NCBI GenBank assembly: GCA_038501625.1
Contig: JAZAYU010000008.1
Coordinates: 11,470,938-11,534,937, forward strand
Length of the DNA: 64,000 nucleotides
Origin: Corbicula japonica
Taxonomy: Eukaryota > Mollusca > Bivalvia > Venerida > Cyrenidae
Reading direction: 5' to 3'
Part shown: positions 37,180 through 48,033 of the stretch, in pieces
Layout of the letters: each line of letters begins with the position of its first letter
Numbering within the stretch: position 1 is the first letter of the stretch
The notes under the pieces: model-generated
The model's input: the letters and a program-made list of their open reading frames with translations, nothing else
What the model was told of the DNA's origin: nothing
Database searches by the model: none
Made by a program: the position numbers and the translations under genes

Positions 37180-39872
37180 GCCCTTCGTCCACCATATCTC
37201 AAGTAAGCAACCAGAAAGATAACATTGCAGATTTGTTCAATTGGTTAAAGAAAATTTGGGTTTGTACTTTAGAACTGCTGTAACGCTTAATGCTTGACTA
37301 CACGTGGAGGTGGGGAGCGAGGGGGGAGGTATGAATTGTAAATTGTCCACCATATCTCAAGTTAGCAACCAGACAAGTAAACAAAAGCCTCTTCGTCCAC
37401 CAAATCTCAAGTAAGCAACCAGACAGTTAACTTTGGCCATTCGTCCACCAAATCTCAAGTAAGCAACCAGACAGAAACCATTGTCCCTGCGTCCACCAGA
37501 TCTCAAGTAAGCAACTAGACAATTAAAATTGGCCATTCGTCCACCATATCTCAAGTAAGCGAACAGACAGTTAACATTGGCCATTCGTCCACCATATCTC
37601 AAGAAAGCAACCAGAAAGTTCATATTGGCCTTTCGTCCACCAAATCTCAAGTAAGCAACCACACAGTTAACATTGGCTCTTCGTTAATCATATCTCAAGT
37701 AAGCAACCAGACAGTTCACATTGGCCCTTCGTCCACCATATCTCAAGTAAGCATCCAGACAGTTAACATTGGCCATTCGTCCACCAAATCTCAAGTAAGC
37801 AACAAGACAGTTAACACTGGCCCTTTGTCCACCAAATCTCAAGTAAACAACATGACAGTTAACATTGGCCATTCGTCCACAAAACCTCAAATAAGCAACC
37901 AGACAATTAACGTTGGCCCTTCGTCCACCAGATCTCAAGTAAGCAACCAGGCAGTTAAGATTGGCCCTACGTCCACCAAATCTCAAGTAAACAACCAGAC
38001 AGTTAACATTGACCCTTCGTCCACCAAATCTCAAGTAAGCAAACAGACAGTTAACATTGGCCATTCGTCCACCAAATCTCAAGTTAGCAACCAGACAGTT
38101 AACATTGGCCCTTCGTCCACCAAATCTCAAGTAAGCAGTCTGACAGTTAACATTGGCCATTCGTCCACCAAATCTCAAGTTAGCAACCAGACAGTTAACA
38201 TTGGCCCTTTGTCAACCATATCTCCAGTAAGCATCCAGACAGGTAACATAAGCCCTTCGTCCACCATATCTCAAGTTAGCAACCAGACAGTTAACATTCG
38301 CCCTTCGTCCACCAGACCTCAAGTAATTAACCAGACAGTTAACATTGGCCCTTTGTCCACCAAATCTCAAGTAAGCATCCAGACAGGTAACATTGGCCCT
38401 TCGTCTACCAACCTTAAATAGGAACCAGACAGTTAATATTGGCCCTTCGTCCACCAAATCTCAAGTAACGAACCAGACAGTTAACATTGGTCCTTCGTCC
38501 ACCAAATCCCAAGTAAACAACCAGACAGTTAACATTGGCACTTCGTCCACCAAATCTCAAGTAAGCAACCAGTTAACATTGGCCCTTAGTCCACCAAATC
38601 TCAAGTAAGCAACCAGACAGTTAATATTGGCCATCCGTCCACCAAATCTCAAGTAAGCAACCAGACAGTTAACATTAGCCATCCGTCCACCAATTCTCAA
38701 GTAAGCAACCAGACAGTTAACATTGGCCCTTCGTCCACCAAATCTAAAGTAACCAACCAGACAGTTAGCATTAGCCCTTCGTCCACCAAATCTCAAGTAA
38801 CCAACCAGACAGTTAATATTTGCCATTCGCCCACCAAATCTTAAGTAAGCAACCAGACAATTAACATTGGCCCTTCGTCCACCAAATCTCAAGTAAGCAA
38901 CCAGACAGTTAACATTGGCCCTTCGTCCACCACATCTTAAGCAAGCAACCAGACAGTTAACATTGGCCATTCGTCCACAAAATCTCAAGTAAGCAACCAG
39001 AAAGCTAACATTGGCCATTCGTCCACCATATCTCAAGTAAGCAACCAGACAGTTAACATTGGCCCTTCGTACACCAAATCTGAAGTAAGCAACAAGACAG
39101 TTAACATTGGCCATTCGTCCACCAAATCTCAAGTAAGCAACCAGACAGTTAATATTGGCCCTTTGTCCACCAAATCTCAAGTAAGCAACCAGACAGTTTA
39201 TATTGGCCCTTCGTTCACCAAATCGCAAGTAAGCCACCAGACAGGTAACATTGGCCATTCGTCCACCAGATCTCAAGTAAGCAACCAGACAGTTAACATT
39301 TGCCTTTCGTCCACCAAATCTCAAGTAAGCAACCAGAAAGTTAACATTGGCCCTTCGTCCAACAAATCTCAAGTTAGCAACCAGACAGGTAACATTGGTC
39401 AATCGTCCACCAAATCTCAAGTAAGCAACCAGACAGTTAATATTGGCCCTTCATCCACCAAATCTCAAGTAAGCCACCAGACAGTTAACTTTGGCCTTTC
39501 GTCCACCAAATCTCAAGTAACCAACCAGACAGTTAACATTGGCCCTTCGTCCTGACAGTTAACATTGGCCCTTCGTCCATCAAATCTCAAATTAGCAACC
39601 AGACAGGTAACATTGGCCAATCGTCCACCAAATCTCAAGTAAGCAACCAGACAGTTAACATTGACCCTTCGTCCATCAAATCTCAAGTAAGCGACCAGAC
39701 AGGTAACATTGGCCATCCTTCCACCAAATCTCAAGTAAGCGACCAGACAGATAACATTGGCCCTTCGTCCACCATATCTCAAGTAAGCATCCAGACAGGT
39801 TAACAAAATCCCTTCTTCCACCAAATCTCAAGTAAGCGACCAGACATGTAACATAAGTCCTTCATCCATCAA
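37180..39872 (+). repeat. 48-bp minisatellite, about 53 units
   Basis: The unit is CGTCCACCAAATCTCAAGTA + AGCAACCAGACAGTTAACAT + TGGCCCTT. Units differ by a few substitutions. Because 48 is a multiple of 3, long frames open on both strands: STKSQVSNQTVNIGPS on plus and NCLVAYLRFGGRRANV on minus (up to 287 codons). There is no non-repeat flank in frame, no start context and no splice evidence, so I do not annotate a protein. Segment E interrupts it at 37223-37341. Confidence 0.95.
37223..37341 (+). mobile_element. duplicated segment E, copy B, inside the 48-bp array
   Basis: This shares with 34041-34170 the start CATTGCAGATTTGTTCAAT and the identical 55-bp block beginning TTTGTACTTTAGAACTGCTG. 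One 48-bp unit (37180-37222) lies on its left and the main array begins on its right at 37342, so the segment interrupts the array. Confidence 0.6.
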
Positions 39873-39874
39873 AT

Positions 39875-41735
39875 GATTGGCTTCAGACATTTAGCATTAG
39901 TTGGGCTTCAGCCTACTTGCATATATTGGGCTTCGGACTGCCTGCAGTTGTTGGGCTTCAGCCTTCATGCAGTTGTTGGGCTTCGGACTGCCTGCAGTTG
40001 TTGGGCTTCGGACTGCCTGCATTTGTTGGGCTTCAAACTACCTGCAGATGTTGGGCTTCGAACTACCTGCAGATGTTGGGCTTCGGACTACTTGCAGTTG
40101 TTGGGCTTCGGCCTACCTGCAGTAGTTGGGCTTCGAACTACCTGAAGTTTGTGGACTTTGGACTACCTGTAGTGAGTGAGCTTCGGTTTACTTAAAATTA
40201 TTGGGCTTCGGACTACCTATTGTTATTGGGCTTAGCATTGAGCTTCGGCCTTCCTGCAGTTGGTGAGCCTCGGCCTAACTGCGGTTGGTTGGCATCCGTC
40301 TACCTGCAGTTTTTGGGCTTCGGACTACCTGCAGTTCTTGAGCTTAGAGTGCCTGCAGTTTATGTTCTTTGGCCTACCTGCAGTTGTTGATCTTCGAACT
40401 ACCTGCAGTTTTTGGACTTTGGACTACCTGCAGTTGTTGGGTTTCGGACTACCTGCAGTTTTTTGGCTTCGACCTACCTGCAGTTGTTGGGCTTCGGACT
40501 ACCTGCAGTTGGTGGGCTTCGGACTACCTGCAGTTTGTTGGCTTCGGCCTCCCTGCAATTGGTGGGCTTCGGACTACCTGCAGTTGGTGGGCTTCGGACT
40601 ACCTGCAGTTCGTGGGATTCTGACTACCTGCACTTGTTGGCCTCGGACTGCCTGCAGTTATTGGCCTCGGACTACCTGCAGTTGGTTGGCTTTGGACTAC
40701 CTGCAGTAAGTGGGCTTCGGACTACCTGCAGTTGGTGGGATTCTGATTACCTTCAGTTGTTGGCCTCGGACTACCTGCAGTTGTTGGCCTCGGACTACCT
40801 GCAGTTGGTGGGCCTCAGTCTACCTGCAGTTGGTTGGCCTCGGACTACCTGCTGTTGGCGGGCCTCCGACTACCTGCAGTTGGTGGGCTTCGGACTAGTA
40901 CAGTTGGTGGGATTCTGACTACCTGCAGTTGTTGGCCTCGGACTACCTGCAGTTGTTGGCTTCGGACTACCTGCAGTTGGTGGGCCTCGGACTACCTGCA
41001 GTTGGTGGGCTTTGGACTAACTGCAGTTGGTGGGATTCTGACTACCTGCAGTTGTTGGCCTCGGACTACCTGCAGTTGTTGGCCTCGGACTACCTGCAGT
41101 TGTGGGCCTCGGACTACCTGCAGTTGGTGGGCCTCGGACTACCTGCAGTTGGTGGGCCTCAGACTACCTGCTTTTCTTGGCCTCCTACTACCTGCAGTTG
41201 GTGGGCTTCGGACTACCTGCAGTTGTTGGCCTCGGACTACCTGCAGTTGTTGGCCTCGGACTACCTGCAGTTGGTGGGCCTCGGACTACCTGCAGTTGGT
41301 GGGCCTCGGACTTCCTGCAGTTGGTGGGCTTCGGACTACCTGGTGGGCCTCGGATTACCTGCAGTTGGTGGGCTTCGGACTACCTGCAGTTGGTGGGCCT
41401 CGGACTACCTGCAGTTGGTGGGCCTCGGACTACCTGCAGTTGGTGGGCCTCGGACTACCTGCAGTTGGTGGGCTTCGGACTACCTGCAGTTGGTGGGCCT
41501 CGGACTACCTGCAGTTGGTGGGCCTCGGACTACCTGCAGTTGGTGGGCTTCGGACTACCTGCAGTTGGTGGGCCTCGGACTACCTGCAGTTGGTTGGCCT
41601 CTTACTACCTGCAATTGGTGGGCTTCGGACTACCTGCAGTTGTTGGCCTCGGACTACCTGCAGTTGTTGGCCTCGGACTACCTGCAGTTGGTGGGCTTCG
41701 GACTTCCTGCAGTTGGTGGGTTTCCGACTACCTAC
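39875..41735 (+). repeat. 25-bp minisatellite, about 74 units, with a PstI motif in most units
   Basis: The unit is GGCTTCGGACTACCTGCAGT + TGTTG (25 bp, with a 24-bp GGCCTCGGAC form common after 40630). It abuts the 48-bp array with only a few bases between. As 25 is not a multiple of 3 and the unit lacks stops, all three plus frames stay open, giving overlapping frames of 340, 299 and 289 codons that encode the same 25-residue cycle. This is the signature of non-coding repeat DNA. Blocks of CTCGG and TTCGG variants repeat in the same order near 40750-41060 and 41220-41700. Confidence 0.95.
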
Positions 41736-42742
41736 ATCTCCCGTTCGAGGTCCGGCGACGGTCACAATCCTCCCAAAAGATTTGCGACATTTTTCTAAAC
41801 ATGATTTTCTTTCAGACGTCTACTGGGAGATGCATCATTTCAGTAAAAGCATATAAAATTAAGAAACGAATTCAAGGGAAATGTGGTTATCTTCTGGTAA
41901 TTTATTTAGTTTTAGATCATCTTCAGTTCATGACGGATCGGCAGTATCATTTCCTTAAACAATTATCATTTTCCGCTGTACAACCACGAGGTATTTTATG
42001 ATGCATCTGCATCAAATCACACATTAAAATCTGCCACGAAATAAAAGTTTACACGCTTCATTCACATTAAAGAACGCTTTTCTATTGAACGTGACTTTAT
42101 TATTTTCTATCTTGACTTTTATCTTGCATTTTTTCAATTTCCATTGAATAGCCAATAAGTCACAATAATGATATAGAAATGTTCTGACCGGCGGTCAGTT
42201 AGGGGCATCGACCACTATAAGCCTCGCCGCTGACCCGAACTAGCCTCTAATATATAGATCAATGCTACCCGTTGGGCATGTTTATTTCTTGCAAACTCGT
42301 ATGAATTATGACAGACATTACTTTTGGGAAGATGAAAAATGATGAGAGAGTCTGCCTCTTGAGGGTCATTAATAAACATTGTTTGTTTACTTGTTCTCCA
42401 ATTATATCAATGATAATCACACTCGTCAGTTATTTTCCTTGCGGCTAAACTTGTATGAACTTTTTCATCACCATCAAATGCACGCAGATCATTACAGTTG
42501 CTGTGTGGTCGTGAGGTAGCGGTCAAGTTCAATTAATTTACGTCAAGCATTTCCGTTATAAGTAAAATATAAATATTGCTGACACAACCAAATGTTTTGA
42601 ATCAGTCCTATGACGAACACATGGGCGGCTCTGGAAAGGGTTGGGTACTTCTTTTATTTTTCGGTTGCAAAATTAAATACTTATTGGTATTTTGGCCAGA
42701 AAGGTGGAAATTATCATGTTACTACCGCAAGACTGCCGTAAA
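41736..42742. other. intergenic DNA, nothing recognised
   Basis: Unique sequence to the right of the 25-bp array. The frames that run out of the array end by about 42001. Confidence 0.4.
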
Positions 42743-42780
42743 CGAACCCCATTTCTGAAAATCTTGCGTCTGTCCCTGGA
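42743..42780 (-). mobile_element. fragment of a dispersed DNA-element end
   Basis: On the minus strand CAGGGACAGACGCAAGATTT followed by TCAGAAATGGGGTTCG resembles a repeat end (GGGCGGACGCAGGATTTTCAG type) that I have met in many marine invertebrate sequences. Only one end is seen. The minus frame 43012-42722 runs into it. Confidence 0.3.
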
Positions 42781-44260
42781 CGACGAAGACGATGATGTGT
42801 TTAGTTCGAATGTACCCGAGATAATTTAACTTGAGTTGCTTCCCTTGAGCTGCTGTCAGCATCCGTCCCATTCTGAGAACGTTGTCGGTTACAGAGTTGT
42901 TCCGCTTGGAGTTAACAACTGAAATGTCCAGACAACAACTTAAATATTCAAAACGTGTGGTTACATTCATCCCTGTGTATAACTTAGTGCGTATACTGTG
43001 TGTAAGTTGCACTTAACGCGCATTTACACGTAAACGCAACGAGTGCGCTAATTGCACCCTGAACTTGATACGGATTATTGTGTCTTAATCATCAACCATC
43101 TAAACAAACTTCAGTTTGTCAGTAAAGAAGTTTTGTGCCTACTTGAGTGCACATCTGTCGCAACGTGTGCGAAAAACATTGCACTTATGTAATATCGCTT
43201 ATCGCAATTCTGTCAAACTGACTGTTATTCCGATATAATTAGGGGAGAATAGTTCCCATCTACCGGCTGATTGGCCACATTTCGGACATCAACTGACCGA
43301 TTGTCTGGTAGATTTCGAGCATGCTGGCACTATCGGCTTCTAATTGGCACCAGTCAACATCTATCTAATGAGTGTCAAAACGATATGTGTGTATTTTATA
43401 TTTATCCCATATCTCTTAAACTTGTTTACATGTTTAGAGGAAAATTTGGCAGATTACAGCGTGCCAAATAAACAGTTTCTTGCACTCTGACTTTTATCCA
43501 TAAAACTTTTCCTCGCACTTGGCAAATGTTTGATTAAAATAGTCATGTAAACTGTATCACGAAGTTTGCAGCCTGACACAAATACATGTTCTTATATTTT
43601 TATTACGTAACTGGATCACGTCCCGTATTCAGCGTCTCTCACCAATACATATTATAATAATATTTTTATAACAGACACTCATGTTTTTGGTTGAAGAGAA
43701 TGTTTCAATTTATGTTAAGTAGGCAAATCTTTCACACTACTGTAGCTGTACTCACATATCACACTTGTCCAACAACGAAGTCTACAGATTCTTAAATCAC
43801 TTTCATTTGTTTTATTGTAGAAGTGTTTCGTATTTGTTTTTCAAATATTTTTTCCACTACGATTAGCAAAAAATTCCGTGGACCGATTTTAAAGTGAAAA
43901 TGGATACAAGTCTCCAATCTCAGACAGCTGATTGGTTGACTCTCGATTTCAATTAAGAGACTTGAACAATACCTAATTAATAGAAACTGCACGATTCATG
44001 TTTGAAACCTTGTTTATTTTGGAGATTGAACACCCCATGGTTGAAAACGAGTTCAAATTAGAGATCGCACAATCCATGAAACTGAGTGAACAATTCATGG
44101 CTGGAACCGAGTACAGTTCAGAGACTCTTTTGATTCGAAATTACATTTATGTATTCGCTTATTGTTGTTTTGTTTTTTTAATAAGTTATTAGAAATTTGT
44201 TATTTTCAGGACTTTTTTATTTCTACTCATTCAAAACGAGTTCTTTTGTTGAAGAATGAC
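42781..44260. other. intergenic DNA
   Basis: No gene. A faint family-1 remnant (GATACAAGTCTCCAATCTCA, then GCTGATTGGTTGACTC) is at about 43900-43940. Confidence 0.4.
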
Positions 44261-44268
44261 ATCATCAT

Positions 44269-44321
<53 letters not shown>

Positions 44322-44331
44322 CATCATCATT
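44261..44331 (+). repeat. (ATC)n microsatellite
   Basis: About 22 ATC units with one or two interruptions. Confidence 0.95.
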
Positions 44332-44827
44332 ATCAACGTTATCGTTCTTTCCAACGTTTTACACGCGCCTGTAAAGGCGGCTAGCTGATGACCACAATGA
44401 CCAGCGGGGACTTCTGACACAGCTTAAAATACCGATGTTTGGACAGCCTCTGACATTGTTTAAATAAAACGGTACACTTCTAGTCGTAGTGTCTGAAAAA
44501 CGACATTTTTTATTGTTTAACAATTCATCAAACTCGAACTTTTTGATTTGGTTTATTTTAAATCTTATTTAGACCATACTTTTTACTGACGTGTTACCAA
44601 CCTCAACCAACCTATACTTTCAAGATCTGTCAGGACGTACCTGCTACTATTTGCAAACATGCAAGTCTATATTAAACTTATTTTGTTTACAACGTTCCGA
44701 CGTTGAAATGTAATCAAATTTTACTTTTCTGCATCTTATTTGTCTAAGTATGGATAAACGCAGGTATGGAGATGTGGGGTATTTGTAGAAGGCGGTGAAA
44801 AAAAACCCTAATATTATACTTTATGAG

Positions 44828-44915
44828 CTGCTGCTGCTGCTGATGATGATGATGATGAGGAAGAGGAAGAGGAGGGGGAGGACGACGATGACAATGCTGA
44901 CGCTGATGATGATTA
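44828..44915 (+). repeat. CTG/ATG/GAG triplet-rich tract
   Basis: CTGCTGCTGCTG passes to GATGATGATGATG, then a GAGGAAGAGG purine run and GACGACGATG. Confidence 0.85.
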
Positions 44916-45242
44916 TTATGAGAACCTCGATAATATGATGAAATACCCAAATGCCCTGGAAATAGGTTAAGTAGAAGTCGCGGTTTGAAGCAATTCCGTC
45001 GCATTAAATGCTTTTGCGTACAGACTTTTACATAATTCTTTGTAGTTAATATGTGTCACAGCGCAGTTTTTTCTGTATTGATTGTAGGCTATGTACCGAG
45101 TGTACTTCCGATGGAAAACGGCAATATTTCACGTAATTCCGCAAATCGTGTGATTGCCTAATGTTGTTTTTGTAAACCATATATTGTGATATTAAACGTC
45201 GCAGACAGACTCGTTAAACTGTAAACCCTGCATAATATGCGG

Positions 45243-45308
45243 GACGATCTGGGTCTACACTGATCGTAAATCCGAGTTTTATCGGCTGGGTCCTCTTCAC
45301 TGTTCTAT
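45243..45308 (+). repeat. dispersed repeat family 2, fragment
   Basis: GACGATCTGGGTCTACACTG followed by ATCGTAAATCC, then CTTCACTGTTC, keeps the family-2 order. Confidence 0.45.
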
Positions 45309-46256
45309 TTTGATAATGTTGAACGCAGTTTCGCTTGCAGGTAAACGTGTTTGGAAGGTTTTCTGTATCATTGATGGCAAGGTATGAGGTGCATACACGT
45401 TGTAAAGTAATTCAGAATTTCACCCCATCACTGCAGTTAAGTACCGCATATGTTTGTGCTATTTCCTCACCAATATGAATATCTCAACGTGCGTTAGGGT
45501 CAAAGCTCTTTGCATGATTGCTTGATCTGTAGTAAAATCTAGCCAACCTTTATCAACCATAGTTTACTTTCGCGACTTTTTATTGCCCCAGCTGGAATAT
45601 TATACTGTCTAGGGGAAAGGAACCGTGCAATGAGCTTTTCGTCCGTGCGTTCATTTGTCAAATGAAAATGTTTTTTCTTTTAATATTTATAAAGCGTTGA
45701 AATGTTTGAAATACAACACCACGTTGGTTTTATTAACTAAGATATTGTTAACATCCTTTCCTCTCTGTGTGGTAGAAATAGCTTATTGACTAAACCACGT
45801 AACGCAAATTGGGTTAGAATTGTTTGGAAATGACGGGGCATATTTTGTATTATCTCCGATAACATACATTTACCACATTCTAAATAGAGTTGTAAATTGT
45901 TACAATAGCATCGGCAAATATATTACATAACAAACCTTAATTGGGTGTAAAGTGACGCGACCATGTCACAAACTGCGGCTCGAACCGCCGTATCTAAATC
46001 CGAGTGTTATTGACAAATGTGTTATCAACCCCCTCCGGGTATTCTTGTAGCTCCAACACAGGCTTACAATCTAACAAAAATTATACCTAAGCAGATAACA
46101 TTCCCTAAGTTTCTTGGTAAATTATTGAAATATCTCGAGTATTTAGATAACTTTGCGAGATAACAATCTCGATGGTTACGTAAACATACTTCATATACTT
46201 AGTATCTGTCAAAATTTAAAAGACTTACTACTTCAACATAATGTTTGATAAGGGTT
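45309..46256. other. intergenic DNA, nothing recognised
   Basis: AT-rich unique sequence with no repeat or gene signal. Confidence 0.4.
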
Positions 46257-46396
46257 AAAGGTTATAAAGCTGAGATTGGAAACCAGTCTCAAATCTCAAG
46301 CATCTGATTGGCTGAAATGGCGACTGGTCGCCATTTCAGCCAATCAGATGCTTGAGATTTGAGACTGTTTTCCATGCTCAGTTTTATAACCTTGAG
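46257..46396. mobile_element. palindromic element family 1, best preserved copy
   Basis: It is a nearly perfect 140-bp palindrome: AAGGTTATAAAGCTGAGATT and GGAAACCAGTCTCAAATCTC run inward to the centre GGCGACTGGTCGCC, then return in inverse order to CTCAGTTTTATAACCTTGAG. Only a handful of mismatches separate the arms. It lies about 0.75 kb beyond the last candidate SoxC poly(A) signal. It has no coding capacity; the 93-codon frame at 46352-46633 begins inside it by chance. Confidence 0.85.
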
Positions 46397-47149
46397 CTAA
46401 GAGAAGATAGGGAAGTAGCGGTGGAGTTCAAATACTTTTTAGTGACTAATAAAATTAATTATTTGCAACAAACCATTTCTTATGGTTGGTTTGTAGGCCA
46501 CATTTTAGTGTTAAGTACGAAGTTATGTTTCACAGATACTATTTCATCAAGTGGATATGGGCGCCGGTTAGCTACTCCAGTAGGATTGTGGTATATAGAG
46601 ACATTGAACTTAGTACAAATTAATAATCTATGAATAGTTAAACAATAATGCTATAACGAGCTTAACTGCTTCTCTTCTCTATTGCGTTCGTCAGTCATCA
46701 AGTACGTTTTATAAATATACAGGTGTAAATTAGTAAGTACAGTAATTTATCTACCCTGTCTATTACCTTGATAATTGACAGACTGGGCGGGACTAACCCA
46801 GTTCACAGGGAAGTTTGTAAACAAATATAAACAAGAAACAAATCATTCAGTTTTTCATTCAGTTTAGTGAAATTTCACTACATTGATACAAAACATGTAT
46901 TATGTAAGGCAAAATGACACAAACTGTTCAGCATTATAAGTTTTGCACAGGTTTTCTGTACCATATAAATATTTAACATGATAATCTTTCGTTGATGAAA
47001 AGATTTTAAATAGATATTTACAATGCCTATGTACACAACGATATACGTTTTGATATATATTAGCACAATTAGATATAGTCTCAAAATCAACATTTGGAGA
47101 CACATTGGACTCGGTTATGAATAAATGCAATCAACTGGCAACAAACTTT
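46397..47149. other. AT-rich DNA beyond the SoxC 3' end
   Basis: No gene was recognised. A TGTAAATA on the minus strand at 47022-47015 would belong to SoxC only if its 3' UTR is longer than proposed. Confidence 0.35.
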
Positions 47150-48033
47150 ATATTTATTGCATCTATTAATGACTTCATTGAAGTTCTGACCTTTGGTGAA
47201 AATCTGTATCATCTCTAAACTGAATCACAACACAGGTTCCCTTGGAAGAAAGGTTTTACATACATCATGTTCACCAGCCCAGTCAAACTATTCATTTGTT
47301 CACATGCTATTCAATGGAAAATTTCATTAATTATAAAAAAATGTCTGATATGAAAATATATCTCAGTAAAACTATACTAAGTATCAAAATACCTTATATC
47401 TGACACATGGAATATCCTGACTGTGAATGTGAAGTGTTGACAAGTATGGAACAAAATGTTATAAAATAACACAATAGACATTCATTTTGACTAAATATTG
47501 CGTACAATAAAGGATTACAATTTTATCACACCTTCTAATCTACTGTATATAGCATAAATGATATGAACCAAAATATGAACATCTTTTTTGAACAGCTTTG
47601 GTAAAGAAACTGCTAACCGTTAAAGACTTTATTCCTCCCATGTAGGCCTCAATATCCAGTAAATAAGAATCACAACAAAAATGCCTGTTCCTAACATAAA
47701 TACTTTCAACTTCGAACTGGTAACAAAAATATACATATACTGATATACAGATTATTTACATATTTACAGAACATGTAAGGTTTATGACACCTGTCGTATC
47801 ATAATTGTGGTCCATTTAGTAAAAAAAGGCAAACTTTTGATCACTGAAAGCATTCCTTGAGGTGAACAGTTAAATCTCTAATTCATCAACGAAAACACAT
47901 CATTTAATAACATTTCACAGTCAACAAAGTTGTATTCTTGCACATAATCCCGTAAATAATAATATAACTTTGTATGAACAGTCAATACATCTTGTAATAA
48001 TATTGGAAAGTAAATGCACTGAGCTGAACAAAG
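47150..48033 (-). other. probable SoxC 3' UTR with candidate poly(A) signals
   Basis: This AT-rich stretch follows the SoxC stop codon and holds no other gene. On the minus strand, ATTAAA lies at 47908-47903, AATAAA at 47633-47628 and AATAAA at 47158-47153, giving possible 3' UTRs of roughly 130, 410 and 880 nt. Two adjacent UGUAAAUA motifs (47768-47753) match the Pumilio response element. Long regulated 3' UTRs are usual for SoxC genes. The end point is unproven. Confidence 0.45.
47753..47768 (-). promoter_or_regulatory. tandem Pumilio-type sites in SoxC 3' UTR
   Basis: Two copies of TGTAAATA are directly abutted on the transcribed strand, matching the PUF-protein consensus UGUANAUA. A third copy lies at 47022-47015, which is within the transcript only if the UTR runs past 47150. 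Function is inferred from the consensus alone. Confidence 0.35.

Noticed and set aside
38557..39420. 287-codon NCLVAYLRFGGRRANV repeat protein
   Set aside because: Follows from a 48-bp unit being a multiple of three; the opposite strand is also open and no start, splice or flank supports a gene.
40834..41856. 340-codon Trp/Cys-rich protein and its two overlapping frames
   Set aside because: All three frames of a stop-free 25-bp unit are open and encode the same cycle, the behaviour of non-coding repeat DNA.
42722..43012. 96-codon minus frame with a QGQTQDFQKWG-like end
   Set aside because: The end is a translated dispersed-repeat terminus, not a protein domain.
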